From contig NZ_WPZL01000004.1 in assembly GCF_013031245.1 (NCBI RefSeq), positions 124,001-188,000 on the forward strand: a stretch of 64,000 nt of DNA. The letters are read 5' to 3'. The number at the start of each line of letters is the position of its first letter. The stretch's first letter is position 1. The stretch comes from Ruegeria lacuscaerulensis (GTDB lineage Bacteria; Pseudomonadota; Alphaproteobacteria; Rhodobacterales; Rhodobacteraceae). The position numbers were made by a program, and so were the translations under genes. Of this stretch, positions 8,981 to 18,066 are shown in pieces. Below the pieces are notes generated by a model, which saw nothing but the letters and a program-made list of their open reading frames with translations, had not been told where the DNA came from and made no database searches.

Positions 8981-9760
8981 ATGTTGGGTTGGAAGATTTT
9001 TGTGCACTCGATGTGGATGGTGTATCGAAACAGGCGCGAAGCACTCCGCATCGGGTTAATACCCTCGACGCTTGCCGCAATAGTGTCATATTTTTTTTTA
9101 CGATCCCTGGCTCCTCGGTTCTCCGGTCAATCATGGACAGAGTGGGTGAGTTCAATGGGGGTATTTTCGCAAGTTGGATTCGGTCTGGTTATTGCGGCAA
9201 ATATATCTGTCATTGTTTGGATATTCATAGCTTGGCACAGATTTGTACTGCTAGAAGAGTTTCCGCAAGGTTGGATACCTCCCGTCAGAGGCTGGTGCGT
9301 CGTAAAATATTTTAAGCAGTCAATAAAAGTGCTGGCTGTGGCGTGGATAATCTCATTTGGTGTCGGGATGGCTTTCTTAGTTCTGTTTACGGTTCTGACG
9401 AATGCGGAGCTTTTGCCTAGAGCGGTTCTAATTTTACCAACTATCGTGTCAATGTTTGTTTCCTACTTTTTTGTTTTTAGACTGGGTCTTGTTTTTCCGG
9501 CGGCGGCAATAGGTCACTCGCTTAGCGTTAGAGAGGTATTTCTGATAACCAAAGGTAAAAACGGAACGCTGCTGGTGCTTTCATTTATTCAAATTTTTGG
9601 CCTGATCATGACGTCATGGTTGATTGATACAGTAGCTGCAGCGGTACCCACAGCTGCGTTAGCTACAGAAGCGTTAGTTCAGCTGTTTTTCTCGCTGATT
9701 TGCGTCAGTGTCTGGACTACGCTCTTTGGCGTATTCGTAGAAAAACGCGAACTCTCCTGA
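8981..9760 (+). CDS. Polytopic membrane protein of unknown function, AT-rich
   Basis: I do not recognise a named family. The 259-residue product has about six hydrophobic segments, for example AALRIGLIPSTLAAIVSYFF-like near the N-terminus, VIAANISVIVWIFIAW, IISFGVGMAFLVLFTVL, IVSMFVSYFFVFRLGLVF and LFFSLICVSVWTTLFGVF. No catalytic motif is visible. The stretch is clearly richer in A/T, with poly-T runs such as that at 9090-9099, than its neighbours, and it uses codons such as TTA, ATA and AGA. That suggests horizontal origin or weak selection. It stands alone between argG (divergent) and ilvA. Confidence 0.75.
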   Translation: MLGWKIFVHSMWMVYRNRREALRIGLIPSTLAAIVSYFFLRSLAPRFSGQSWTEWVSSMGVFSQVGFGLVIAANISVIVWIFIAWHRFVLLEEFPQGWIPPVRGWCVVKYFKQSIKVLAVAWIISFGVGMAFLVLFTVLTNAELLPRAVLILPTIVSMFVSYFFVFRLGLVFPAAAIGHSLSVREVFLITKGKNGTLLVLSFIQIFGLIMTSWLIDTVAAAVPTAALATEALVQLFFSLICVSVWTTLFGVFVEKRELS

Positions 9761-9818
9761 CCACCCGTACACATATGTATTCCTTGCCCTTGTCGCACTG
9801 ATGCTGCACTGAAACCTC

Positions 9819-11045
9819 ATGAGTGATTTCATGACCCGCGCCCGCGCCGCCGAACAGGCGATGCGCACTGTGTTTCCGCCGACGCCGCTGCAGCGGAATG
9901 CCCACCTGTCTGACCGCTATGGCGCCGATATCTGGCTCAAGCGTGAGGACCTCAGCCCGGTACGGTCCTACAAGATTCGCGGCGCGTTCAACGCCATGCG
10001 CAAGCAGCAGGGGCAGGAGCTGTTCGTCTGCGCCAGCGCGGGCAATCACGCGCAGGGCGTGGCCTTCATGTGCAAGCATCTGGGCGTGAAGGGCGTGATC
10101 TTCATGCCGGTGACGACACCTCAGCAGAAGATTCAGAAAACCCGCATCTTCGGTGGCGACAATATCGAGATCCACCTGACCGGCGACTATTTCGACGACA
10201 CTCTGGCCGCAGCACAAGCATGGTGCGCCCGGCAGGGCGGGCACTTCCTGTCGCCCTTCGATGATGAGGACGTAATCGAAGGGCAGGCCTCTCTGGCCGT
10301 TGAGATCGAGGCGCAGCTGGGCGGTGTCCCCGATCACGTGATCCTGCCGGTGGGTGGGGGCGGTATGTCCTCGGGCGTGGCGACGTGGTTCGGGGATCGG
10401 ACCCATTGCCTGTTTGTCGAACCAAAGGGCGGGGCGTGCCTGCATGCGGCCATGGCGGCAGGGCATCCGGTGGCACTGGATCAAATCGACAACTTCGTCG
10501 ACGGCGCTGCGGTTGGGAAGATTGGAGCGAAGCCGTTCGAACTGCTCAAGGATCGCCACCTGTCCGATGTGCTGGTCATGTCCGAAGACCGCATCTGCGC
10601 CACCATGATCGAGATGCTGAATGTCGAAGGCATCGTTCTGGAACCTGCCGGTGCGCTGGCAATCGAAGCGGTGGCGGATGTACAGAGCTTTATCCGGGGC
10701 AAGACCGTGGTCTGCGTGACTTCGGGAGGAAATTTCGATTTCGAGCGCTTGCCCGAGGTCAAGGAACGGGCCCAGCGCTATTCGGGCGTCAAAAAGTACT
10801 TCATCCTGCGCCTGCCTCAACGGCCCGGCGCGCTGAAGGAGTTTCTGGGTATTCTCGGCCCCGAGGACGATATCGCCCGGTTCGAGTACATGAAGAAATC
10901 GGCCCGCAATTTCGGTTCCGTCCTGATCGGCATCGAAACCCGCAAACCCGAGAACTTTGCGCGTCTGTTTGCCCATCTGGACGAGGCCGGATTCACCTAC
11001 ACCGACATCACCGAGGATGAGACGCTGGCGCAGTTCGTTATCTAA
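9819..11045 (+). CDS. ilvA: Threonine ammonia-lyase (threonine dehydratase)
   Basis: This PLP enzyme deaminates threonine to 2-oxobutyrate, the first step of isoleucine synthesis. The PLP-lysine motif SPVRSYKIRGAFNAM is near residues 46-60 and the phosphate-binding glycine loop GGGGMSSG near residue 176. The C-terminal region after about residue 325 (YFILRLPQRPGALKEFLG) is an ACT-like regulatory domain typical of the roughly 400-residue short form, which has one such domain rather than two. ATG at 9819 fits the family start. The stop interlocks with that of the convergent Hpt gene (CTAA shared). Confidence 0.93.
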   Translation: MSDFMTRARAAEQAMRTVFPPTPLQRNAHLSDRYGADIWLKREDLSPVRSYKIRGAFNAMRKQQGQELFVCASAGNHAQGVAFMCKHLGVKGVIFMPVTTPQQKIQKTRIFGGDNIEIHLTGDYFDDTLAAAQAWCARQGGHFLSPFDDEDVIEGQASLAVEIEAQLGGVPDHVILPVGGGGMSSGVATWFGDRTHCLFVEPKGGACLHAAMAAGHPVALDQIDNFVDGAAVGKIGAKPFELLKDRHLSDVLVMSEDRICATMIEMLNVEGIVLEPAGALAIEAVADVQSFIRGKTVVCVTSGGNFDFERLPEVKERAQRYSGVKKYFILRLPQRPGALKEFLGILGPEDDIARFEYMKKSARNFGSVLIGIETRKPENFARLFAHLDEAGFTYTDITEDETLAQFVI

Positions 11046-11371
11046 GCCAGGTTTTGCGTCTTTTCCGCCACGAACACGGTGCAGGACTCGTCATAGGCTT
11101 TCACGATTGCGGCAAGATCGACGTCACCGGACTTGCCTGCCGCAGCATTGCGCTCTCCGTCCTGGCATAATTTTGAGAACCTGTCGAACCCGAGGCTGAG
11201 CGCGCTGCCCTTGAGGAAATGCAGGTTCTGCTCAAGCTCAAGGCGCGCGGTGTCCTTGTGCAGGCGCTCGATGGTTTCCTGCACTTCGTCCAGAAAAATC
11301 TGTACTACCTCGTCGAACTCGCTGGCGCCGACCTCATCCCGAAGCTGCCTGACCCTGGACCAGTCGATCAT
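11042..11371 (-). CDS. Hpt-domain histidine phosphotransfer protein
   Basis: The 109-residue protein is a single Hpt domain, a four-helix carrier that moves phosphate between histidine kinases and response regulators. The phospho-acceptor site is in LHFLKGSALSLGFDRFSKLC, with the His near residue 51. It has no kinase domain of its own. It is divergently transcribed from the receiver-PP2C phosphatase gene 132 bases away, which makes that receiver a natural partner by context. This is inference, not shown. The start at 11371 (MIDWSRVRQLRDEVG) fits the domain boundary. Confidence 0.88.
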   Translation of the reverse strand: MIDWSRVRQLRDEVGASEFDEVVQIFLDEVQETIERLHKDTARLELEQNLHFLKGSALSLGFDRFSKLCQDGERNAAAGKSGDVDLAAIVKAYDESCTVFVAEKTQNLA

Positions 11372-11503
11372 GCTTATCCTCTCAACATAATTCGTGATCC
11401 GCCTTTGTTAGTCGGGAATGGGTAAAGGGCGGGTTAAACGCTGCAAATCTGAGGCCTTCACGGGATGTTAAACCACCACGCGCTAGGTTCGTCGCGTTAG
11501 GTG
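11372..11503. promoter_or_regulatory. Divergent control region between hpt and receiver-PP2C gene
   Basis: This 132-base gap must hold promoters for both flanking genes. Two direct copies of GTTAAAC occur at 11433-11439 and 11467-11473, 34 bases apart (about three helical turns), and could be a protein-binding pair. I see no clear sigma-70 boxes. The TTAA cores recall CtrA half-sites, but the required TTAA-N7-TTAA spacing is absent. Confidence 0.35.
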
Positions 11504-12799
11504 ATGGTCACGGTGCAGAGGGTTCAGGTGGCAGAGGTCAGTCAGGCAGAGGCCAGGGCGGAACTGAATTTTGGCGCGATCCGAAAGGTGCTGGTCGTGG
11601 ATGACAGCCGCTTGCAGCGCCGGATTCTTGTGGCCTCGCTGAAAAAATGGGGTTTTGAGGTACTTGAGGCCGACAGCGGCGACGCGGCCATCGAGATGTG
11701 CGCCTCGGTTCAACCGGATCTGGTGCTTAGCGATTGGGTGATGCCAGGGATGAGCGGGCTTGAATTCTGCCGGTCCTTTCGCGCGCTTGAAGCCGAACAG
11801 TACAGTTATTTCATTCTGCTGACCTCCAAAAGCGAAAAGCAGGAAGTAGCGCGCGGTTTGGATGCTGGCGCGGATGACTTTCTGATCAAACCGCTTGAGG
11901 CGGATGAATTACGCGCGCGCATTTCGGCCGGGGCCCGCATTCTGGACATGCAGCGTGAGCTGTCCGAAAAAAATCGGATGATCGAAGCCGCACTGGAGGA
12001 GCTCAAGCTGGCACATGACGCGATCGACAAGGATCTGATTCAGGCCAGAAAAATCCAGGAATCACTTGTCCCGGAACTGACGCGTGATTTCGGTAAATCA
12101 CGGGTAAGTCTGTTGCTGAAACCCTGCGGGCATATCGGTGGCGATCTGGTAGGGATGTTTTCGCCCGGAGTGAATCGGCTGGGGTTTTACAGCATCGATG
12201 TTTCCGGTCACGGCATCACTTCGGCGATGATGACGGCGCGGCTGGGCGGGTATCTGTCCAGCAGCCATTTCGACCAGAACGTGGCGATGGAAAAACGCTT
12301 TGACAAATTCTACGCGCTCCTACCGCCAGAACACGTGGCCGAACTGCTTAATTCACGCCTGTTAGCAGATGCTGGAGTTGAAGAGTATTTCACGATGGTC
12401 TACGCGATCATCGACCTGCGCAACGGGCATCTGAAGATGGTGCAGGCCGGGCACCCCCACCCGCTTTTGCTGCGTCAGGACGGCAGCACCGAATTTCTGG
12501 GCGAGGGTGGTTTGCCCATCGGGTTGCTATCGGATGTCACCTTTCAGCGGACGGACACCTATATGAAACCCGGTGACAAGCTGCTGTTGTACTCGGATGG
12601 CTTTACCGAATGTGGCCTTGCAGACGGAGGCCTTCTGGAAGAAGAGGGCCTGCGCCAAATGGCGATTGGCTGCGCCCCAGGCCGGAGCGGCACCGAGTTC
12701 CTGGACGACATGTTCTGGCGCCTGACCCAGGCCATGGCACCGGGCCGTGGCATGGATGATGATGTGTCCGCTGTTTTCTTTGAGTATGGCGGGCCTTAA
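11504..12799 (+). CDS. Response regulator with RsbU/SpoIIE-type PP2C serine phosphatase output
   Basis: The N-terminal receiver (about 25-145) has VVDDS, the phospho-acceptor in LVLSDWVMPGMSG, LLTSKSE and FLIKPLE. A helical linker (about 150-190) leads to a PP2C phosphatase domain with GGDLVGMF, DVSGHGITSAMMT, LLYSDGFTECG and DDDVSAVFF, the metal-binding aspartates all present. Such proteins dephosphorylate an anti-sigma-factor antagonist in partner switching. No STAS or HPK anti-sigma gene is in the window, so the target is elsewhere. ATG at 11504 is preferred over the adjacent GTG at 11501. The stop overlaps the convergent NUDIX gene by four bases. Confidence 0.92.
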   Translation: MVTVQRVQVAEVSQAEARAELNFGAIRKVLVVDDSRLQRRILVASLKKWGFEVLEADSGDAAIEMCASVQPDLVLSDWVMPGMSGLEFCRSFRALEAEQYSYFILLTSKSEKQEVARGLDAGADDFLIKPLEADELRARISAGARILDMQRELSEKNRMIEAALEELKLAHDAIDKDLIQARKIQESLVPELTRDFGKSRVSLLLKPCGHIGGDLVGMFSPGVNRLGFYSIDVSGHGITSAMMTARLGGYLSSSHFDQNVAMEKRFDKFYALLPPEHVAELLNSRLLADAGVEEYFTMVYAIIDLRNGHLKMVQAGHPHPLLLRQDGSTEFLGEGGLPIGLLSDVTFQRTDTYMKPGDKLLLYSDGFTECGLADGGLLEEEGLRQMAIGCAPGRSGTEFLDDMFWRLTQAMAPGRGMDDDVSAVFFEYGGP

Positions 12800-13242
12800 A
12801 GCCCCTGCAGATGCAGACCGGCAAAATGACGATCGCCGCCATTTCCTAACTTCTCGACCGCGTCAGCTGTATCCATCCAGCGTGCTTCATGAAACTCTTC
12901 GCGCGGCGGACCCATGCGACGAACCGGCTGAGCTCGGTAGATCAGACACACCTTTTCCGCCCACAGATCATATTCAGGCATATAGGTGAATCGTCGAAAG
13001 GCGCCGATGCGGCGCGGGGCTGTGATCAACCAGCCGGTTTCCTCGAACACTTCGCGATGGAGGGCGATAATCGGCGATTCGCCCGGATCGATGCCACCGC
13101 CGGGCAATTGCAGTTCCGGGTTCAACCCATCGTCATACCAGGTGACCAACAGACCCCGCCCACGCGGCAGCAGGGCGTAGACTCCGGGCCTGCGTGTGTA
13201 TTTCCGCCCTGCCTCGGGGGTTTCACCGAACCGTCTGATCAT
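12796..13242 (-). CDS. NUDIX hydrolase
   Basis: The 148-residue protein carries a full NUDIX box, GGIDPGESPIIALHREVFEE then TGW, with REVFEE supplying the metal-binding glutamates. It would hydrolyse a nucleoside diphosphate linked to another group; the substrate is not predictable. ATG at 13242 (MIRRFGETPEAGRKY) is chosen because upstream codons to 13320 run into the hslO start on the other strand. It is divergent from hslO and convergent with the PP2C gene. Confidence 0.85.
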   Translation of the reverse strand: MIRRFGETPEAGRKYTRRPGVYALLPRGRGLLVTWYDDGLNPELQLPGGGIDPGESPIIALHREVFEETGWLITAPRRIGAFRRFTYMPEYDLWAEKVCLIYRAQPVRRMGPPREEFHEARWMDTADAVEKLGNGGDRHFAGLHLQGL

Positions 13243-13318
13243 GTATGGCCCCTTACAACCCAAATTGTTCGACCTATATGCTGGCGGTATGCCAACCTGT
13301 GGCGTGTAAGGAAACCCC

Positions 13319-14296
13319 ATGTCTCTTGGAACGAAAATCGCGTGGGACGATACCGTCCTGCCCTTTCAACTCGATGTATCGGATATGCGCGGCCGCGTGG
13401 CCCGTCTGGACGGCGTGCTGGACGGCATCCTGAAACAGCATGACTATCCGGAAAAGGTCGAGGCCCTTGTGGCCGAGATGGCCTTGTTGACCGCGCTGAT
13501 CGGCCAGACCGTGTCGCTACGCTGGAAACTGTCGCTGCAGGTCCAGTCCAAAGGTGCGGTGCGGATGATCGCCACCGACTATTATGCGCCGAAGAATGAA
13601 GGCGAGCCGGCCCGCGTCCGCGCCTATGCCAGTTTTGATCGCGACCGCCTGACCGATGGCGCACCGTTCGATCAGGTGGGCGAAGGCTATTTCGCCATCA
13701 TGATCGACCAGGGCGAGGGGACGCAGCCTTATCAGGGGATCACTCCATTGACTGGAGGTTCGATCAGCGCCTGCGCCGAGGCGTATTTTGCGCAGTCCGA
13801 ACAGCTGCCGACCCGGTTCTCGCTGAGTTTCGGAAAATCGACCGAGCCGGGCGTCGGCGAACACTGGCGCGCAGGTGGAATCATGTTGCAGCACATGCCA
13901 AAGGCCTCGCCGTTCGTGACCTCGGGTGAAGGCGAGGGCGAGATCCTGACCGCCAATGATCTGGTTGACGGCGAAGAGGGCGAGAACTGGGGTCGTGTCA
14001 ATATCCTGCTGGACACGGTCGAGGATCTGGAACTGATTGGCCCCTCGACTGCGCCGACTGATCTGCTGATCCGTCTGTTTCACGAGGAACAGCCGCGGGT
14101 CTATGACGCGCAATCGGTGCAGTTCGGCTGCACCTGTTCCGAGGATCGGGTGCGCCAGAGCCTGTCGATCTACTCGGCCAAGGACATCGAAAAGATGACC
14201 ACGCCCGAGGGCGATGTTACGGCCGATTGCCAGTTCTGCGGCGCCCATTACGTGCTGGATCCCGGCACGGTCGGGTTTGATGCTGACGGTGCCTGA
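13319..14296 (+). CDS. hslO: Redox-regulated holdase chaperone Hsp33
   Basis: Hsp33 is a cytoplasmic holdase that is activated by oxidation, when four zinc-binding cysteines form disulfides. Those cysteines are visible as CTC in FGCTCSEDR and CQFC in ADCQFCGAHY near the C-terminus. The N-terminal substrate-binding domain shows LLTALIGQTVSLRWKLSLQ and the middle has ITPLTGGSISACAEAYF. The length, 325 residues, is slightly longer than E. coli Hsp33, as is common in alphaproteobacteria. The following NUDIX gene starts inside its last 17 bases. Confidence 0.95.
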   Translation: MSLGTKIAWDDTVLPFQLDVSDMRGRVARLDGVLDGILKQHDYPEKVEALVAEMALLTALIGQTVSLRWKLSLQVQSKGAVRMIATDYYAPKNEGEPARVRAYASFDRDRLTDGAPFDQVGEGYFAIMIDQGEGTQPYQGITPLTGGSISACAEAYFAQSEQLPTRFSLSFGKSTEPGVGEHWRAGGIMLQHMPKASPFVTSGEGEGEILTANDLVDGEEGENWGRVNILLDTVEDLELIGPSTAPTDLLIRLFHEEQPRVYDAQSVQFGCTCSEDRVRQSLSIYSAKDIEKMTTPEGDVTADCQFCGAHYVLDPGTVGFDADGA

Positions 14297-14885
14297 CCTG
14301 ACGCAAGACCTGCGGGCGGCCCTGCGCCGCCCCGGGGGCGGGTCGAGCGATTTTGACCTGAACCCCGAAACTGTTCTGCCTGCGGGACGAAAACTGCGCC
14401 CTGCAGGCGTGCTGGTTCCGATCACGGTCTTTGGCGACACGCCGCGACTGATCCTGACAAAACGCTCTTCGGCCCTGAAACACCATCCTGGTCAGATCGC
14501 CTTTCCCGGCGGCAAGCAGGATCAAGGCGATGTGGATGTCACCGCCACGGCCCTGCGCGAGGCGCAAGAGGAAATCAGCCTGCCGCCGGAAATGCCCGAA
14601 ATACTAGGGCACCTTCCCGCGCATGAAACGGTGACGTCTTTTACCGTAACACCAGTCGTGGCGATCCTGCGCGAACCCTTTCCCATCGTGCCCGAACCGG
14701 GCGAAGTGGACGAGGTGTTCTCGGTTCCGCTTGCACATGTGCTCAACCCCGCGAATTATATCGTTGAATCGCGCCGCTGGCGTGGTCAGAAACGGTATTA
14801 TTTCACGGTGCCGTTCGGCCCCTATTACATCTGGGGCGCGACGGCCAGAATGTTGCGGGGATTGGCCGCGCGGATGGGTGAATGA
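14280..14885 (+). CDS. NUDIX hydrolase, CoA pyrophosphatase type
   Basis: The 201-residue protein resembles the NudL/YeaB family that hydrolyses coenzyme A and its derivatives. It has LVPITVFGDTPRLILTKRSS, then HPGQIAFPGGKQDQGD and the NUDIX core ALREAQEEISL. The pairing of a 'H-x-G-Q-x-x-F-P-G-G' segment with the NUDIX box is the CoA-hydrolase pattern. ATG at 14280 overlaps the hslO end; GTG at 14289 is an alternative. Its stop overlaps the start of the CCA-adding enzyme (ATGA at 14882-14885), so three genes from hslO form a coupled operon. Confidence 0.88.
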   Translation: MLTVPDLTQDLRAALRRPGGGSSDFDLNPETVLPAGRKLRPAGVLVPITVFGDTPRLILTKRSSALKHHPGQIAFPGGKQDQGDVDVTATALREAQEEISLPPEMPEILGHLPAHETVTSFTVTPVVAILREPFPIVPEPGEVDEVFSVPLAHVLNPANYIVESRRWRGQKRYYFTVPFGPYYIWGATARMLRGLAARMGE

Positions 14886-16036
14886 CGCAAATCAATGAGG
14901 CCTGGGTATCTGAACAGGCAACGCAAATGGTCTGTGCCGCCCTGACTGAGGCCGGTGCGCAAGCGTTGTTCGTGGGGGGGTGCGTACGAAACGCCCTGCT
15001 GGGTGCGCCGGTATCCGATATCGACATTGCCACGGATGCACGTCCCGAGCGGGTGGTCGAACTGGCACAGGGTGCGGGGCTCAAGGCCATTCCCACCGGA
15101 ATTGACCATGGCACAATCACGGTTGTCAGCAATGGCATTCCGCATGAAATCACCACGTTTCGCCGCGATGTGGCAAGCGATGGCCGCCGTGCAATGGTTG
15201 CCTTTTCCGACACGGTAGAGGAGGACGCCGCGCGCCGAGATTTCACCATGAACGCGATTTACGCGCGGCCCGACGGCACCGTTCTGGACCCATTGAACGG
15301 GCTGCCGGATTTGCGGGCGCGGCGTGTGCGGTTCATTGGCACCGCCGAAAACCGTATTCGCGAGGATTACCTGCGTTCGCTCCGCTATTTTCGGTTCCAC
15401 GCCTGGTACGGGGATGCCGAGAACGGGTTTGACGCGGACGCGCTGGCCGCAATTGCTGCTAATTTGGACGGGTTGGTCGCATTGTCGCGCGAGCGGGTCG
15501 GGGCCGAGCTTCTAAAGCTGCTGGGCGCGCCCGATCCCGCGCCTTCCGTCGCCGCGATGCGTCAAACGGGTGTGCTGGCGCAGCTTGCGCCGGGGGCAGA
15601 GGATCGCGCACTGGCTCCTCTGGTCGCTCTGGAACAACAGGCAGGGGCCGAGCCGGAGCCGATCCGCCGACTGTCAGCGATTGCGACGCCCGGGATCGCC
15701 AAGACCTTGCGCCTTAGCAAGGCGCAGCTGCAGCGACTGACCCGCATGCGGGACGAGGCATCCGGCACAGCCAGCGTCGCCGAACTGGGGTTCCGCTACG
15801 GCGAAGAGGGTGGGATGCACGAAACCTTGCTGCGCTGCGCGTTTCAGGAACAGCCCTGGAGCGAGGAATTACGGCAGGCGCTGCGCACCGGCGCTGCTGC
15901 TGAGTTTCCGATCAGGGCGACCGATCTGATCCCGGAATTCACCGGGCCGGCGCTGGGCAAAAAACTGGCCGAACTTGAGGCGCGCTGGATCGCATCCGGC
16001 TTCACCCTGACCCGCGAAGACCTGCTAAGCCTCTAA
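14882..16036 (+). CDS. cca: CCA-adding tRNA nucleotidyltransferase
   Basis: This class II nucleotidyltransferase builds or repairs the CCA tail of tRNAs. The catalytic GGCVRNALLGAPVSDIDIAT (about 31-50) contains the DxD metal site, followed by ITTFRRD, ARRDFTMNAIY and the basic RIREDYLRSLRYFRFHA segment that binds tRNA. The 384-residue length and lack of an HD domain match the alphaproteobacterial form, sometimes named PcnB-like. Poly(A) polymerase activity is the main alternative in this family, but the short form is usually the CCA enzyme. Confidence 0.9.
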   Translation: MTQINEAWVSEQATQMVCAALTEAGAQALFVGGCVRNALLGAPVSDIDIATDARPERVVELAQGAGLKAIPTGIDHGTITVVSNGIPHEITTFRRDVASDGRRAMVAFSDTVEEDAARRDFTMNAIYARPDGTVLDPLNGLPDLRARRVRFIGTAENRIREDYLRSLRYFRFHAWYGDAENGFDADALAAIAANLDGLVALSRERVGAELLKLLGAPDPAPSVAAMRQTGVLAQLAPGAEDRALAPLVALEQQAGAEPEPIRRLSAIATPGIAKTLRLSKAQLQRLTRMRDEASGTASVAELGFRYGEEGGMHETLLRCAFQEQPWSEELRQALRTGAAAEFPIRATDLIPEFTGPALGKKLAELEARWIASGFTLTREDLLSL

Positions 16037-16227
16037 GGTAAAGTCTCAAAAGGGGATGACAAACAAAAGACTTTGTGGTTACGTGCCCCTGTCACATGAA
16101 TGGAGGGATGCGAATGTATTACGGGATCTGGTTCGGCTAAAGCCGGAACGCTTTGACCCGTAAGGGTGGTGTTCTGGCGCCATCTTTCTTCGCATGACAA
16201 TTTCTCTGCTCAATCGGAGCACTCTCC
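16037..16227 (+). promoter_or_regulatory. Leader and promoter region of the tandem ABC exporter genes
   Basis: This 191-base gap separates cca from the first exporter gene. It holds a short imperfect hairpin at 16131-16149 (GTTCGGC against GCCGGAAC with one bulged G) and a small ACCC-GTAA-GGGT stem just after it. Neither is followed by a T run, so these are better read as 5' leader structures than terminators. No convincing promoter boxes could be assigned. Confidence 0.3.
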
Positions 16228-18066
16228 ATGTTTCGCTATTTCGAAAACCTCGTTGACCCTTTTGTTGCCTATACCGAATCCGATAGGCCTCCGACACGGT
16301 TGTGGCCGTTCATGTTGGAGTATTCCCAGCCGTTCATGCGGGTGTTTTTCTGGGCCGGATTGATTTCCGTCGTCGTCGCGGCCGTCGAGGTCGGCCTGAT
16401 TTATTACATGGGCCGGGTGGTTGACCTGTTGTCAGGTCCTCCGGCCGAAGTCTGGCAGAAACACGGTACGGAACTGATCCTGATGGCTGTGTTTGTGCTG
16501 CTGCTGCGCCCGTTGCTGCATGTCGTTGACGTGCTTCTGCTGAACAACACGATCCTGCCGAACTTTGGCACCCTGATCCGCTGGCGCGCGCATAAACATG
16601 TGTTGCGCCAGTCCGTGGGCTGGTTCGAAAACGACTTTGCGGGGCGCATCGCCAACCGGATCATGCAGACACCGCCGGCGGCAGGTGAGGCGGTGTTTCA
16701 GGTCTTTGACGCCATATCGTTTTCTCTGGCCTACCTGATCGGAGCGGCTGTGCTGCTTATGGCGGCTGATCCGCGTTTGTTGTTGCCTCTGCTGATCTGG
16801 TTTGCGCTTTACGCCATTCTTGTACACTGGACCGTGCTGCGGGTTGGCCCGGCCTCTCAGGCGGCGTCGGATGCGCGTTCCGCCGTGACGGGACGGGTCG
16901 TGGACAGCTATACCAACATCCACTCGGTCAAGATGTTCGCCCATGACGCGCAGGAACTGGATTACGCCCGCGAGGCTATCGAGGAAACGCGCCGCACCTT
17001 CCAGATCGAGATGCGGATTTTTACCATCATGGACGCGGTTCTGGTCACGCTGAACGGTCTGTTGATCGTGGGCGTGGTCGGTTGGGCGATTGCCTTGTGG
17101 ATGCAGGGCAGCGCCACGGTGGGTGTGGTCGCAGCGGCCACGGCTCTGACGCTGCGGCTGAACGCGATGACCGGCTGGATCATGTGGGCTCTGACCAGTT
17201 TCTTCCGGCAGCTTGGTGTGGTGGCCGAGGGGATGCAGACCATTGCGCAACCTATCGACCTGCTGGATGCGCCGGATGCCAAGCCGTTGCGACTGCCTGA
17301 AGGACAGATCGAAATACGCGACTTGTCACACCATTACGGGCGCAAGACCGGCGGGCTGGATCACATCAACCTGACAATCCATCCGGGTGAAAAGATTGGT
17401 CTGATCGGGCGCTCCGGAGCCGGGAAATCGACTCTGGTAAAGCTGCTTTTGCGATTTTATGACGTGGAGCGGGGCGCGATCCTGATTGACGATCAGAACA
17501 TTGCCAACGTCACGCAGGACAGTTTGCGCAGTCATATCGGCATGGTGCAGCAAGATAGCGCGTTGCTGCATCGCTCGGTGCGCGACAACATTCTGTATGG
17601 CCGCCCCGAAGCGACTGAAGAGCAGATGATCGCCGCCGCCAAACAGGCCGAGGCGCATGAGTTCATCCTCGATCTGCAAGACCCGCAGGGGCGCACCGGT
17701 TACGACGCGCATGTGGGCGAACGGGGCGTGAAGCTCAGCGGCGGTCAGCGGCAGCGTGTGACGTTGGCGCGGGTGATCCTGAAGGACGCTCCGATCCTGC
17801 TGTTGGACGAAGCGACATCTGCCCTAGATTCCGAAGTCGAAGCGTCGATTCAGGAAACTCTCTACGGCATGATGCAAGGTAAAACCGTGATCGCCATTGC
17901 CCATCGGCTCAGCACTATTGCCCAGATGGATCGCATTCTGGTCATGGATGGCGGTCGGATCGTTGAGCAGGGCGGACATTCCGAACTGTTGTCGCAAGGC
18001 GGGCTTTACGCCCAGTTCTGGGCGCGGCAATCTGGAGGCTTCCTGAACACGGAGGCCGCCGAATGA
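16228..18066 (+). CDS. ABC exporter, fused membrane and ATPase domains (first of tandem pair)
   Basis: This 612-residue protein is an ABCB/MsbA-like exporter with six helices (about 25-330) followed by an ATPase. Walker A is GRSGAGKST near 398, the signature LSGGQRQRVTLARVIL, Walker B ILLLDEATSALDSE and the H-loop AIAHRLST. All catalytic elements are intact. The substrate is unknown. Its stop overlaps the start of a second, closely similar exporter by four bases, so the two are probably made in equal amounts and may form a heterodimer, although each could work alone. Confidence 0.93.
   Translation: MFRYFENLVDPFVAYTESDRPPTRLWPFMLEYSQPFMRVFFWAGLISVVVAAVEVGLIYYMGRVVDLLSGPPAEVWQKHGTELILMAVFVLLLRPLLHVVDVLLLNNTILPNFGTLIRWRAHKHVLRQSVGWFENDFAGRIANRIMQTPPAAGEAVFQVFDAISFSLAYLIGAAVLLMAADPRLLLPLLIWFALYAILVHWTVLRVGPASQAASDARSAVTGRVVDSYTNIHSVKMFAHDAQELDYAREAIEETRRTFQIEMRIFTIMDAVLVTLNGLLIVGVVGWAIALWMQGSATVGVVAAATALTLRLNAMTGWIMWALTSFFRQLGVVAEGMQTIAQPIDLLDAPDAKPLRLPEGQIEIRDLSHHYGRKTGGLDHINLTIHPGEKIGLIGRSGAGKSTLVKLLLRFYDVERGAILIDDQNIANVTQDSLRSHIGMVQQDSALLHRSVRDNILYGRPEATEEQMIAAAKQAEAHEFILDLQDPQGRTGYDAHVGERGVKLSGGQRQRVTLARVILKDAPILLLDEATSALDSEVEASIQETLYGMMQGKTVIAIAHRLSTIAQMDRILVMDGGRIVEQGGHSELLSQGGLYAQFWARQSGGFLNTEAAE

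Noticed and set aside
11372..11503. CtrA binding site before the PP2C gene
   Set aside because: GTTAAAC repeats are present, but their spacing of 34 bases does not fit the TTAA-N7-TTAA arrangement.
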